Positions 30,743 to 42,260 of a stretch of 64,000 nt of DNA are shown here, piece by piece. How positions within the stretch are numbered: position 1 is the stretch's first letter; each line of letters opens with the position of its first letter. A model generated the notes under the pieces. That model had not been told where the DNA came from, did not search any database, and worked only from the letters and a program-made list of their open reading frames with translations. The stretch is from Guadua angustifolia (lineage: Eukaryota; Streptophyta; Magnoliopsida; Poales; Poaceae), in NCBI GenBank assembly GCA_036346375.1, contig CM070500.1, positions 69,568,525 to 69,632,524 on the forward strand. Reading direction: 5' to 3'. Position numbers and translations under genes: made by a program.

Positions 30743-33043
30743 TTGGAGGTGGGATAGAGAACGGGAAACTACCTTCATCAAACACCACATCACGGGACAA
30801 ATAGACACGACCAGAAGATGGATCTAAACATTTGTATCCTTTATGGAGAGGGTTGTAACCTATAAAAACACATTGTTTGGATCGAAATGATAGTTTGTGT
30901 CGGTTGAAAGGTCAAAGATTAGGCCAGCACATGCATCCAAACACCTTCAAGAAGGTGTAATCAGGATGTCGGCCAAGGAGTTTGTGAAGAGGATTGTCGA
31001 AAGCTAAAGTTTTTGTGGGAATGCGATTTATCATGTTGTTGGCTGTCACAAACACTTCATCCCAAATGCGAAGTGACATGTTGGCATGAGCAAGCAGGGA
31101 GAGACCAACCTCAATGTGACGGTGTTTACACTCAACCTTGCCATTTTGTTGATGCGCATAGGGACATGAGACATGATGAGCAATACCAGCTTGATTAAAG
31201 AAGTGATTCAAGCAGCGATACTCGCCTCCCTAATCAATTTGCATTGTGATAATTTTGGTGTTCAACATGCGTTCAACATGAGACTGAAACTGACGAAAAA
31301 CATGGAAGACATCGGATTTATTTTTGAGCAAGTAGATCCAAGTGAATCTACTGAAATCATCTACAAAGCTGACATAATATTTAAACCCTCCTACGAAAAC
31401 TTGAGCTGGTCCCCAAACATCAGAGTGAACCAGCTCAAGAGGAGAAGAAGCAACATTATTTGACAAAGAATATGGAAGTTGATGATCCTTGCCCTGCTGA
31501 CAAGAGTCACATATAGCAAATTTATTGGACTCCTAATAAGATGGAAGACTAGACTGCTGTAGAACATGCTGAACAATTGTAGGTGATGGATGTCCCAAAC
31601 GGCAATGCCACTGATCCATGGATGACTTGACTCTAGAGAGAGCAATGTGGATCTGATCAAGTGCATCGGGTGATAGAGGATAAAGTCCGCCCTTACATGC
31701 CCCTTTAAGAAGAAGCGTCTTCATTGCTCGGTCCTTGATGACAAAGAAAATTGAATGAAACTCAAAAAATACATCATTGTCTTTAGAAAATTTGTGAACA
31801 GAAAGTAAATGTTTCGAGGCTTGAGGAACATGAAGGATATTTTTCATAGCTAGAGTTCGATGTGGGGTAAGAACATTAGAGTGACCAATGTGACTGATGT
31901 GCATACCTGTGCCATTGGCCACCTGAACTTGATCTCGGCCATGATAGCGATCTCTCACAGTGAGACGATCAAGATCACTTGTAATGTTGTCAGTGGCTCC
32001 CGTGTCCGAATACCAGTTGGAATCCACTGAATAGGATTGGGTGGAAGCAACTACAGCTACTGGATGTTCTTCCATCTGAAAAGAATGATTGAAACGATTG
32101 TAGCATTTGAGGGCCACATGGCCAATCTTACCACGGATCTGACAAGATGGTCGTCCTCCTTGATTGTGGTGATGACCGCGACCACCACGATTTCCAGAGC
32201 CGTGATGGCGACCGCCACTACCACAACCACCGTCAGAACAACCAAAGTCACCACGACCGCCATCACCTCAACCACGGCCATGACCATGGCCACGAGAAGC
32301 AGAGTTTTGCAAAGGGATGAACAACAATGTTGTTCTGCTCATGGTGAAGTTCATAGTTCATGAGATGAGCATAGATCTCATCCAGGGTAAGAGGCTCCGT
32401 GCGAGTGTTCAGCAATGTGACCAATGGGTCGTAATCGCTGTCAAGTCCCATAATAAGATATGTGGCAATCTCATCATCTTTCAGGGGTTGGCCAAGAGTG
32501 GCCAAGGTGTCTGCAAGATTCTTGACGTTGTTGAAGAATTCTCCAGCACCCATTTCCTTCTTTTGGATGGTTACAAGTTGGCAACAGATCTGCATGATCC
32601 TCGCCCTTGAGCCACCAGATGACAACATGCGATCGAGGGCCTCCCAGACTTCACGAGCAATAGATAACAACATCACCTGCGCCATGACATTTGGAGACAA
32701 AGATGACAAGAGCACACTAAGGACCAGCTGGTCCTTTTGCAACCACTGCATATATGCAGAATTTGAGATCATTGTGACTCCATCACTAGATCCCTGAGTG
32801 ATCAATTTTGCCGGAGCTTCAATTGATCCATCAACGTATCCAAGCAAGCTGTTGGCTACGTAGATATGGTAGAAATTGGGCTTTCCACAGGAGATAATTA
32901 TCCTATCCTAGTTTCACATTGATCAAATGACCAAATGTAGATGCTAGAGAAAAGATTCCGGTTGTTGTTGATGCAGTCGCTCCAATAATGGCAGTACCAT
33001 CTGCTGCAAATGTTGAGGAAGAGCTAGAACTATTGTTGGACAT
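30743..33043 (-). pseudogene. copia gag, protease and integrase (5' half of pol), inverted
   Basis: On the minus strand, gag starts with ATG at 33043 and continues after frameshifts near 32900 and 32850 through a Retrotran_gag_2 domain (MISNSAYMQWLQKDQLVLSV, ARIMQICCQLVTIQKKEMGA). A glycine-rich zinc knuckle reads CQIRGKIGHVALKC, with the second cysteine changed to arginine. The protease motif WYSDTGATDNIT follows near 32020, then the pre-integrase HCRLGH (about 31600), and integrase acidic residues in HSDVW, MQID (with a stop right after) and the glutamate region NGKVECKHRHIE. It ends at the integrase tail VFDEGSFPFSIPPP next to the foreign primer binding site. Reverse transcriptase is not on this strand. 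Several stops make it dead. Confidence 0.85.
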
Positions 33044-33059
33044 TGTGGTTTGGATCAAG

Positions 33060-33071
33060 GCTATGATACCA
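33060..33071 (-). other. copia primer binding site
   Basis: TGGTATCATAGC on the minus strand directly follows the LTR end TTTCA, close to the initiator tRNA-Met complement. Confidence 0.7.
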
Positions 33072-33297
33072 TGAAAGAAGAAGAGATAATTTGCAGAAAC
33101 TGCAAAAGCGCAACGCCCTCTCTGTATTGTTGTCAATATATTAACACTCAGTTGCCGGATGAGCTACAGGGGTAACAAACTAGGTGAGCCAGCGATCACC
33201 CATGGTTGTTACAGGTTGTTACAATAGCTAACAATAACTAGCCAAACTACAATCAAGTATGCTCCCAATCTCTCTTCCACCTCTCACCGCTCCAACA
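33072..33297 (-). mobile_element. 5' LTR of the inverted copia element
   Basis: The minus strand runs from TGTTGGAGCGG (33297) to CTTCTTTCA (33072), a short 226-base copia-sized LTR with TG...CA ends followed by the primer binding site. Its outer end abuts plus-strand copia pol sequence instead of host DNA, and no target duplication or second LTR is seen. Confidence 0.65.
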
Positions 33298-34800
33298 GCA
33301 ACAGCAGTCCCTTCGGTTCAAGGGGGTGAACATTTACTGATCAATGATTCCTATGTGCCTAATCTAAATTTACAGCAACACGATCACTCCATGCAGCAGC
33401 AGCCAGAGTAGACTTAGCAACCACAAGAGCAGCCCCAGCAGCAGGGGCAAGTTGTCCCACAAATTCAGCAGCAGGAGGCACCACATTAGCATCCTATGGT
33501 CACTCATCTACGAGACAACACCAGGGTTCCTAAAATACGGACTGATGGAACTATACCGTATACTTGTCTAGCTGCCACAGCCGAGCCATCATCATATAAA
33601 GAAGCAATGCAAAATAGCAAGTGGAAATAGGCAATGGATGATGAGTATAATGCTCTTATCTGAAATGCCACTTGGGAGCTAATACCACCAAACAAACAAC
33701 AAAATGTCATTGACTGTAAATGGGTCTTCAAACTAAAACAGAAGGCTGGTGGCACAATCGATAGACATAAAGCGAGACTAGTTGCAAAGGGGTTTAAGTA
33801 GCGCTAAGGCATCGATTATGAGGAAACCTTCAATCCTGTAGTGAAACCAGCCACAATTAGAATCATCTTATCCATTGCTGCCTCCCGAGGATGGGGTCTC
33901 AGGCAATTGGATGTCCATAATGCTTTCTTACACTGTGATCTTGAAGAAGAGGTTTGCATGAGGTAACCACTTGGATATTTGGATGACAGGTATCCAAATT
34001 ATTTGTGCAAACTTCTGAAGTCACTGTATGGTTTAAAACAGGCACCTAGAGCATGGTTTGCCAAATTGAGCTCTCACTTGAACTTGGTTTTGTTCCTTCT
34101 AACGCAGATGCTTCCCTGTTCGTGCTCAATCGAGATGGGCACATAGCATATATTCTATAGTCTATGTTGATGATATCATATTATCTAGCTCATCATCATC
34201 TCTTACACAATGGATAATTGACCAACTCTAGAATGTGTTTGTAGTTAAGGATCTTGGCAATGCTCATTACTTTCTTGGGATTGAGGTTCAGAGAGATTCT
34301 AATGGTCTTGTACTTACCCAGAAAAAATGTGTGACTGACTTACTCCACCGATCACATATGACCAAGTGCAAGCCTGCAAACACACCAATGTCTTCTACTG
34401 AGCAACTGTCAAGAGCTAAAAGGCACGCTATTGTCAGATCAAAAAGCTACATTGTACCGCAATATAGTGGGGGCCCTTCAATATTTAACTCTCACTCAAC
34501 CGGACATTGCATTTGATAAACAAGGTTTGCCAGTTCCTCAGTTCACCGACGGATGTTCATTGGACAGCAGTGAAACACATTCTCAGGTTTCTAAAGTTCA
34601 CAATGTCTATTGGGCTTCGCATAAATAGAAGGTCTTCAACTCTTCTGAGTGTTTTCTCTAATGCTGATTGGGCGAGGTGTCCTAATGATCATTGATCCAC
34701 AGGAGGTTTTGCGGTGTTCCTTAGATCAAATCTTGTGTCCTAAAGCTCTCGCAAGCAAGCCACTATTTCGATCGAGCACCGAGTCGAGTATAACGTGCTC
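33298..34800 (+). pseudogene. copia reverse transcriptase and RNase H (3' half of pol)
   Basis: Starts in a glutamine-rich linker, then the RVT_2 domain: VIDCKWVFKLKQKAGGTIDR near 33710-33765, HKARLVAKGF at 33765-33800, LYGLKQAPRAWF near 34030, the catalytic YVDD at 34163-34174, DLGNAHYFLGIEVQRDSNGL near 34250-34310, then RNase H pieces (IVGALQYLTLTQPDIAF, SNADWA, KQATISRSSTE) to about 34800. There are many stops and shifts. It begins where the inverted half ends, and together the two halves would make one pol of normal order. Confidence 0.85.
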
Positions 34801-34814
34801 GGCGCGGGACATGG

Positions 34815-35066
34815 ATAACCCGGCGAGCAGCGTGCTTTCGAGAAGGACTCGCGCGGCGGAGGGCGTGCTTTCGGCGCGGACATGGATAGCCCGGCGGAGC
34901 GCGTGCTCGGGAAGGACTCAGCGCGAGTGGAGGACGTGCTCGGCGCGGGACATGGTGTGGCCTTCGGATCAGTCGCACCGGCCACGCCCTCACCGGCGCA
35001 GCACACGTCGCCGTCCTCCACGTCGCCGAAGATGCAGAGGTCTTGATTGTCTTGAGAATTCGGCAT
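34815..35066 (-). pseudogene. gypsy gag N-terminal fragment
   Basis: The minus strand starts ATG at 35066 with MPNSQDNQDLCIFGDVEDGD, 54 bases beyond the LTR of the next entry, as expected for a gag start. The region 34790-34960 contains imperfect direct repeats with GTGCTCGGCGCGG. It is cut at about 34815 by the copia sequence. No capsid domain remains. Confidence 0.5.
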
Positions 35067-35102
35067 CCTCAGGGATTCCTCGCGAAAGGACTCAGTCGAT
35101 CC

Positions 35103-35119
35103 CCACGGACGGCGCTAGC
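35103..35119 (-). other. gypsy primer binding region
   Basis: Minus strand GCTAGCGCCGTCCGTGG follows the LTR end TCGACA; many grass gypsy elements have TGGCGCCGTCTGTGG at this place. Confidence 0.5.
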
Positions 35120-35807
35120 TGTCGACGATCTGGGGTAGGGTCCCCCGCCGAGCTTACTTGTTGAATGAGGGATCAACGTGAGGCCCCTTTTCCGCAAGGG
35201 GTGCACGTCTGAGAGTATGCCGAGCAAAGAAATAGGGTATGCGAGACAATCGGAAGGCACAGGGGGTCGATTTTGGCTGGTTCGGGCCTCTCTCGGCGGA
35301 GATAACAACCCTACGTCTAGTAGATTTCACTAGTATGCGAAGGTGTGTTACAATGCGCTCGCTCGGGGCCCTTAGAGATCCTAAGGAACCTGCGAGCGAG
35401 CTCTGTGCGTGAATGTGTGTGTATTACAGAAGGTCCTCCCCTCAGTCCTTCGAAGGAGGGGGTATTTATAGAGAGTTACAGGGGACAAATCATTAATTAC
35501 AGGGGGCGCATCACTGTGGAGGGCGTATGCAGGGCAGCGCCGCGCCACCCGCCGGGTACTACGCGACGTGGTCACAGTGGCATAAGCCGGCGATCGCGGA
35601 CCGTGACAGCGCGGATCCCGGGCGTGCGATCCTGGAGCCGCTACGCATTTAATGCCACGTCGCCTTGTCGCAGCCCCCCGAGCTGGCTTGCTCGGGGCCG
35701 GGGTGCACGAAGGTCGGGCTCGCGTACGCCATCCGGGCAAGATCTTGGTCGGTTGGCGCCGGGTTTCGATGGTCGTCTTGGTACAGTGCATCCAATCCCC
35801 GACAACA
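35120..35807 (-). mobile_element. gypsy LTR, minus orientation
   Basis: On the minus strand the LTR runs from TGTTGTCGGGGATTGG (35807) to GATCGTCGACA (35120), 688 bases, with a TATAAATA box and the primer binding region and gag start beyond it in correct order. This is a 5' LTR of a truncated element whose body to the left was replaced by copia sequence. No target duplication can be tested. Confidence 0.7.
35463..35470 (-). promoter_or_regulatory. gypsy LTR TATA box
   Basis: TATAAATA in CTCTATAAATACCCCC on the minus strand, about 340 bases into the LTR. Confidence 0.6.
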
Positions 35808-35921
35808 TGTATGCCTGAAAATATCACTTTTCTTTCCATAAGCACATAAATCTAACACTTGCATAATCAATACTGTTCTAGAATCAGTGCGATTTTCTTC
35901 CGGCTAAAGCACGTAATAAAG

Positions 35922-36145
35922 CCATTCCCAGTGCATAGTTTCATTTTTCAGTTTCCAAGAGTGCCACATCAGCTTTTATCTAGGTAACCGTGTATCTCAG
36001 GTTTCATCTAGATGAAACTCTCTCACCTCCCATGAAACTCTCTCTATCTCTCTCTTCATAATTACATTGCCATGTCACCAAACATGATGATGTGTCATGT
36101 CATTTAATGAGAATGAAACTCAGTTGAAACTCCCACTGGGAATGG
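35922..36145. mobile_element. MITE with CCATTCCCAGTG inverted ends
   Basis: The left end CCATTCCCAGTGCATAGTTT and the complement of the right end, CCATTCCCAGTGGGAGTTT, pair over about 20 bases. The interior (224 bases in all) is rich in GAAACTC and has no ORF. A clean target duplication was not found, so the superfamily is open. Confidence 0.6.
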
Positions 36146-36177
36146 ACTAAGCACTTTCTCAACATGCATTTCATTAA

Positions 36178-36924
36178 GGGCATGTTTGGATCTATTAGCT
36201 TTAATAGTTAGCTAGCTAATGGCTAAAAGCTGGCTAACTATTAGCTGGGGCTGTTTAGATCTACTAGCTAATAGGTGGTTGAAAATTTAGTTGTGCGTGC
36301 AAATGTCCATTCTACCCTTGCATTAATTAGTTGTTTGCATCTTTTTTACTCTTGTATCATGATTGGAGGGCTGAGGCAAATTGGTCTTTTGACCATCCAT
36401 TAGCTGAAATTAGCGGGGAGAACGACTAATGAGATAACTATTAGTGGGTTATTGGCTAACTATTAGCTAGGCTATTAGGCGATTTGTTTGGATCCATTTA
36501 ACTAATTTTAGCGACTAGCTGTTAGTACTAATGGATCCTAGTACTAACAGTTAGTGCTAAAATTAGCTAAAATGGATCCAAATAGGCTAACTAATAACCC
36601 GACTAACGATTAGCCACTAACCCGACTAATAGTTATCTCATTAATGGTTCTCTCAACTAATTGCAACTAATAGTCGTGAAATGACTAATTTGCCTCACTG
36701 TCCACTGCATCCCTTTTCCAAAAGCATCACGAACCATCATTAATGCAAGGGTACAATAGACATTTGTATCCAAAACCAATTTTTCAACTACCTATTAGCT
36801 AGTAGATCCAAACAGCCCCAGCTAATAATTAGTCAGTTAATAATTAGCTAGCTATTAGCTATTAGCTAGCTAACCATTAGTGCTAATAGATCCAAACATA
36901 ACTTTAATGGATCCAAATATGACC
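36178..36924. mobile_element. 747-bp foldback Tourist (PIF/Harbinger) MITE, TSD TAA
   Basis: The ends are GGGCATGTTTGGATC and, on the complement, GGTCATATTTGGATCC; TAA flanks both sides (36175-36177, 36925-36927). The two halves are inverted copies almost end to end, meeting near 36537 at GTACTAATGGATCCTAGTAC, so transcripts would form a hairpin with arms of over 300 bases. It carries many AGCTAATAGTTAGC words and no coding sequence. Confidence 0.8.
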
Positions 36925-36927
36925 TAA

Positions 36928-38165
36928 CTAGCTAGCCAATATCAACCGTTTCTTCAATAAAAAGAGGAGTAGCCTATCAACTAATCTTAACCTGTCGATG
37001 CAGTTAGTTTGGTGTTCGGTGAAGAGGCAAACGTTCCTGAGAAGGGAGGGGACAAGGCAGACTAGCTTTATCGGTAGGTTTCCGCCTTGCTTTTCTCCTC
37101 CCCTATTGGCGCTCCTAAGAGTGATGTAGTTAGGATTTTAGATAAGGTTGACCTAACTTAAAAAAAAGATAGCAATACAATATATAACATAAAATGTTTC
37201 AAAAACACAATATATATATACGAAGACCGTATCAAAAGCCTTCTGTCCACGTATCTTTCACGACCGTGAGTTGTATCTTTCGCGTATTTCTGATTGTGGG
37301 CTACAGGGTAAAGGGCTAAACAATACTCAGCGGTTCGGAGCATTGATTGTGCTATGACCTAACGGTGCCAACTATTGGCTCCACCCCTGGCTCCTAAGTT
37401 CTATCTCTGTTTTGCTTGCGTGCCCTTTTATTAGTTAGCACATCTACACTCTTTACTGAAGGCCAAACGCAGATGCTTTCAGCCACCTCCTGCCTCATGC
37501 AGGCACGATGATGGTAAGCAGCAGTATAGTGCACTGCTCCCTCTTGTCACAAATACGCTTCGTTTTGAATATCAACGTAGTCACCAAAACACAACTTTAA
37601 TCATTAATTTATATTGTAATATATTCATAAAACTTTTCAAGACAAATGTATGTATATGATTTTCATGTATCAAATTTACATATTTAAAAAGATATTAATA
37701 ATCAAAATTTTGAAAGTTTAACTACATCTACGTTCAAAACGATATGTATTTATTACCACAAAGTAGTCACCGTGGCATATAATTGTTGTTACTATTGCCT
37801 ATGTGGTACTGTTCGTTAAGGTAAGTAGAGACGTACCGACGAAGTATGAGTGGATCAATTGATCACTGTTTAATATACCCCTATTTGCTTGTACTTTTCG
37901 GGTAACTGGTGACCGGATGAAGCTCGATATCTTGAGATTAAAGGCAGTGACGAATGGAAAACTAAAATATAGCTTGTGCTAGTGGGACAAGGTTCCCCTG
38001 ATCCGACTCTGATGATTGCAAAGATGTCCGAAGGTTAAGAGCTATCAATATCATATGAGGGAGAGTTGGAGGATGTAGTGTAGTGGTCAACTCAAGTCTA
38101 AAAATAATTAAACAAATGTTGCTTAAGTCAAAATTATGCTTGAACTGGTTGGTGTGTGAAATTAA
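36928..38165. other. intergenic sequence with one MITE, no gene
   Basis: No recognised coding sequence. A Stowaway-like element lies at 37537-37766. A/T-rich runs and a short plus-strand CCTCCCC tract near 37090 are the only other marks. Confidence 0.4.
37537..37766. mobile_element. Stowaway-like (Tc1/mariner) MITE
   Basis: The left end CTCCCTCTTGTCACAAATAC and inner CGTTTTGAATATCAACGTAG are mirrored at the right by complements of CTACTTTGTGGTAATAAATA and CGTTTTGAACGTAGATG. The CTCCCTC start is typical of grass Stowaways. The TA target is not preserved clearly and the inverted repeats are imperfect. Confidence 0.55.
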
Positions 38166-38169
38166 CTAG

Positions 38170-39420
38170 ATAGGAACCGCGCACGCCGCTCGCCGCTCAT
38201 ACGGAATTTGGTTCATTGATCCTCTCGGAAAAATAAAATTTGGAGGACACATACTTGCGAATATCTGAAACCATAGTTTTTCTTTGAAATGGAAAAATAA
38301 AGGCGAATGACCCATCTGCGAATATCTGAAACGATAGGGCCCTTTTGCAAAACCACCGATCGAAGGGCTGGATGTAATTTTTATTCTCATAAAACCACCC
38401 ACGGTGAAAAATAGTCTAGAGGAAAAAGGGTGAAAATTTATTAGAGGCGACAACCTTCTTTTGTCGAGCCTAACACTCTATCGTTCTGGGAGTAATAATA
38501 CATGTGTAAAAAATATTAGAGATCGAGATGGAAAATCGAGTTGGGAAAAAAGTCTAGAGCTAAAGCGCACACATATCTCTAGTGACAAAAACATTTTTCG
38601 GGAAAAGCGGAGAACACAACATGAATAAAAAAACTACGGTTTATTTTTGAAGCGAAAAAATAAAGGCGAATGACCCGTCTGTGAATATCTGAAAGCGATA
38701 GGGCCCTTTTGCAAAACCACCGATCGAAGGGACGGATGCATTTTTATTTCCATAAAACCACCCACCGGTAAAAATAGTCTAGAGGAAAAAGGCGAAAAAT
38801 TATTAGAGATGATAAGCTTCTTTTGTCGAGCCTAACACTATCTGGCGTTCATAGAGTAATAATACGTTTAAAAAATATCGAGATCGAGATGGAAAATCGA
38901 GTTGGGAAATCTAAACATAGATTTGCACACATTTCTCTGGTCTTTGAAAAAAATTTACGGGAAAAAGCGGTTTTTTATGTATTTCCTTTCTTAAAAGGTT
39001 GCTTTCGAACTCTGAGGCGAATCCATAAACCACTATAAACCTTGACGAATCTCTGAAGCGATAGAGCCATTTTGCAAAACCACCAATCGAAGGACCGGAT
39101 GCATTTTTATTTCCATAAAACCACCCACCGATCAAAAATAATCTAGAGGAAAAAGGCGAAAAATTATTAGAGGCGACAATCTTCTTTTGTCGAGCCTAAC
39201 ACTATCTGGCGTTCATCGAGTAACAATACGTTTAAAAAATATCGAGAGATCGAAATGGGAAATCGAGTTGGGGAAAAAGTCTAGATATAAATTTTGCACA
39301 CATTTCTCTGGTCTTTGAAAAAACATTTCCGGGAAAGCGGATTTTTTATGTATTTCCTTTTCAAAAATTTGCTTTCGGACCCATGGCGAATCCATGAACC
39401 GCTATAAACCTTCGACGAAT
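38170..39420. repeat. tandem repeat with a unit of about 364 bp
   Basis: The marker CGATAGGGCCCTTTTGCAAA occurs at 38332, 38696 and, slightly changed, 39059, i.e. spacings of 364 and 363 bases. Each unit also contains CCACCCAC, GTCGAGCCTAACACT and GAGATGGAAAATCGAG in the same order. About three and a half units are present, diverging toward the right end. There is no gene; the ORFs across units are shadows. Confidence 0.85.
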
Positions 39421-41310
39421 ATATTTTTTCGTTTTTGGTTTTTGTTTGTTAAAAAATGGGTCGTTAGGACATGGCCGAATTATGGGCGCTATAAATCTTC
39501 GGACTAATCTACATTTTTATAAAAAAACATGATTCGACCGTTGGCAAATCCATAAGTTGCTATAAACCTTGACGAATCTGTGTTTTTTTAAGCGAAAACA
39601 TTTTTTGGTGCGAAAACATTTTTCGAGTTTTTGGGTGGCGAAAACATTTTTCCGAGTTTTTCGGTGATGAAAACATTTTCGGGAAAAGCGGAGAAAGGAC
39701 TGAGCGTAGAAGCGGGGACCTATTTATTATTTTTTGGACACATTAGCTATCACGAAAAATTAGAAAAGGGCTTGTTCGTGATTTGAAATTAACGGGGGCT
39801 TTTAGTAAAATTCGCGCCGAGGACCCAAGCGAAGAAAAAAAATATATATTTGTCTCACGAGAAAATTACGAGGGACCTATCCGTAATTTCTAAGGAGCGG
39901 AGGGCTTTTCATGAAATATCGGCATGACACGTGGGTGGGCTCAATGAGCTCCATTTCTTCCGCTTGTAATGGGGTATTTCCATAAATATCCGGCATGACC
40001 GTGGATGGGCTCAATGAGCTCCATTTCTTCCGCTTGTAATGGGGTACTAGTTTGGGATACAGCGTTCTGCTGCGCGAGCAATTTTTGTCTAGCGCTCTGC
40101 GATGTTTCAAAAGCAGAGCCGAAAACCACGCTTTTGACCTTACTGAATTACGGTTTAAGATTTTAAATCTTTTGGTAAACCAGTCTAATTAAAAAAATTG
40201 AAAAATTTTATGCATTGGAAACGACTTAAAAACCGTTGAAAATCCATGGCTTTCATCAAAAACTACTCGAAAACCCTTTTTTTTAGGAACATTCAATTGG
40301 TCGGTTGGTTTTCAGCAAAAACGAACAGTTTTTCGTAAAAACCCGCGGTTTTCGTTGAAAAACCGAACAATTTTCGTTTTTTAAAATTATTTTTGATTTC
40401 TTAACCACATGAAAAACCGAGATTTTTGTTGAAAACCAAATGGTCTCGATTTTTTGAATTGTTTTCAAAATTTTACATTTCTAGCCAGCGGTTTTCAAGC
40501 GGTTTTGTAATAACGGTTTTGAAACCACGCACTCGACGAAAAACAGCCTTCATGCGTGGTTAGTTAATCCTCGTACATGTTTAGAGAGGAAATTAGATAT
40601 GTCTTGCATCACACATGGGTTCCAAAAGTCACGAAAGAGGTGAGGAGAAATTCAATTTTGCTTCCATGTGAACTCATGAAGCATCTGTGTTGCCTTTGGT
40701 GTTTGGCCAATGGTTATAAAAATGAAACAGGCAAGAGCTAAAATACAAGCATATACGCTTATCCTTTAACTACCGATTTACCTAGAACAACCTATCAAAC
40801 TGAAAATTTTATCCACAATTCTTATTTCAATGGTTTCCCAAAAGGAAATTATAGAGGCTATGAAGTAAATGTGATAACTAATAATCAGGCGCAAAATAGG
40901 CCCTTCAACGCTCAATGATTCATGTTGTTCTATTTGAAATCACGAAGCATGTTCTTTTATCCATAGCTGTCTTGGTGATCGAATGTTTCCAATTACCAAA
41001 TGATTTTAGTGCCAATCGGTGAACACCGTTAACAAAACTAACCAACATATATATCGATGTTAATGAAATATTAATCTAGTGTATCATTTATGACAATTAT
41101 GACAATTATCACTAACCTTTGCTATCAATGTCATCCATCACACAAAATTCAGACAATGAGATGATGAGGATTGTATAATCTGAAAATTTCTTCCACTAAC
41201 GAGGATCAGCCTATCTTTGTTGCCTGTGTTCATAATCGATACCTTTATTATAGAGAAATAGTTTAATCAACTCATAAAAAGAAAATATAATGACAATCTG
41301 AAGGAGAATG
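39421..41310. other. AT-rich sequence with short duplications, no gene
   Basis: Contains fragments related to the 364-bp unit (GCTATAAACCTT at 39390 and 39560), CGAAAACATTTTT repeats at 39590-39690, a 70-base duplication (next entry), and at 40200-40560 many GGTTTTCG/CGAAAACC words. Nothing coding was recognised. Confidence 0.45.
39920..40047. repeat. 70-bp tandem duplication
   Basis: GGGCTCAATGAGCTCCATTT and the following CTTCCGCTTGTAATGGGGTA occur twice, starting at about 39937 and 40007, 70 bases apart and identical over about 50 bases. Confidence 0.85.
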
Positions 41311-41725
41311 GAGAATGGAGCAGCGAACCGACAACCTTAATGATGAGGACATCACTCCAATACATACGCTTGAGACTCCTCCGGTTGTGATGCAAGGACC
41401 CATCACAAGAGCACGAGCACGACAATTGAATCAACGGTGAGCTCGTTCCTAAGTGCCCGTCTTGATACTTGTGAGAATGGTATGCTACCTAATGATATTA
41501 TTGATTATATTGTACTTAGGAACTTTGGAGAGGATCATGAAGGCCTTGGGAACCAGCAAGGGCAGGAGGGAGGCAAGGAGGGCGTCAATTCAAGTTGGAG
41601 GTCTAATTCGTCTCGAGTCGACTACCTCGGCCACCAGGAGCAGCGTTCATTAAAATCGTCGCCCAGGCCACAAACGGGCTCCGATTTTGATGATCCACAT
41701 ATGCCTCGAAAGCTAAGGAGATAAC
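41311..41725 (+). pseudogene. gypsy polyprotein C-terminal remnant
   Basis: Reads MEQRTDNLNDEDITPIHTLE then GPITRARARQLNQ near 41400, and after a frame change VSSFLSARLDTCENGMLPND and VLRNFGEDHEG to about 41560. The GPxTRARARxLN block is the common C-terminal end of grass Ty3/gypsy polyproteins after integrase. The rest of pol is absent. Confidence 0.6.
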
Positions 41726-42260
41726 CTTTCCAATGGCACCGGTTTCAGGTCATTTGGACTTCGGAGTCGACAGGAATTCACGTTGCAAGTTGGCGGACAG
41801 AATCTATCCCAGGGTGCTGCGTCACCAATTTGGGCCCTTGGCCCATGTATCGTGTTGGAGTCCATCACGGACGCGTCTAGGGTTTCTAGGACGTCCCCTA
41901 GCCTTTATATCCAGTAGCCGCCGCTAGGGTTTGATTTGGGTTTTGCTTAGATTAATTACGTCTTTGAACGAGTGTCGCCGTTCATCGGTTTGTGAGGCCC
42001 CAACTCGTGAGCTTCATCCTCAATTGCAAATTCAGTTGCATCTTTCTTGTTCTTGCTTGTGTTCTCGATTCATTGGCAGGATTAGCCCGTGGCGAGGTCA
42101 GCCGGGCGCCGCGGTTGATAACCGAGGACGCGTGGTGCTTGCGATTGCAGGGGTTTTGATCGTGCCGATCAAGAAGCCGGATCGTGTGTGTCTCGCGCCG
42201 CCTAATCGACTTATCCTCCACCTGACGGAAGTTCGGGCAACCCCGTCCCCATCACTTAAT
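41726..42260 (+). mobile_element. 3' non-coding or LTR part of the same gypsy remnant
   Basis: Contains CGCCGCTAGGGTTTGATTTG near 41920 and CAATTGCAAATTCAGTTGCATC near 42020, phrases I know from LTRs of grass gypsy elements. The ends were not fixed and no target duplication was found. Confidence 0.4.

Noticed and set aside
32037..32363. Thr-rich plus-strand ORF
   Set aside because: Antisense shadow of the glycine-rich zinc-knuckle region of the inverted copia gag.
34649..35164. 171-codon plus-strand ORF
   Set aside because: A chimera of copia RNase H remnant and the antisense of the gypsy gag start; no consistent domain.
35345..35845. ORFs of about 155 codons on both strands
   Set aside because: Both lie inside the gypsy LTR.
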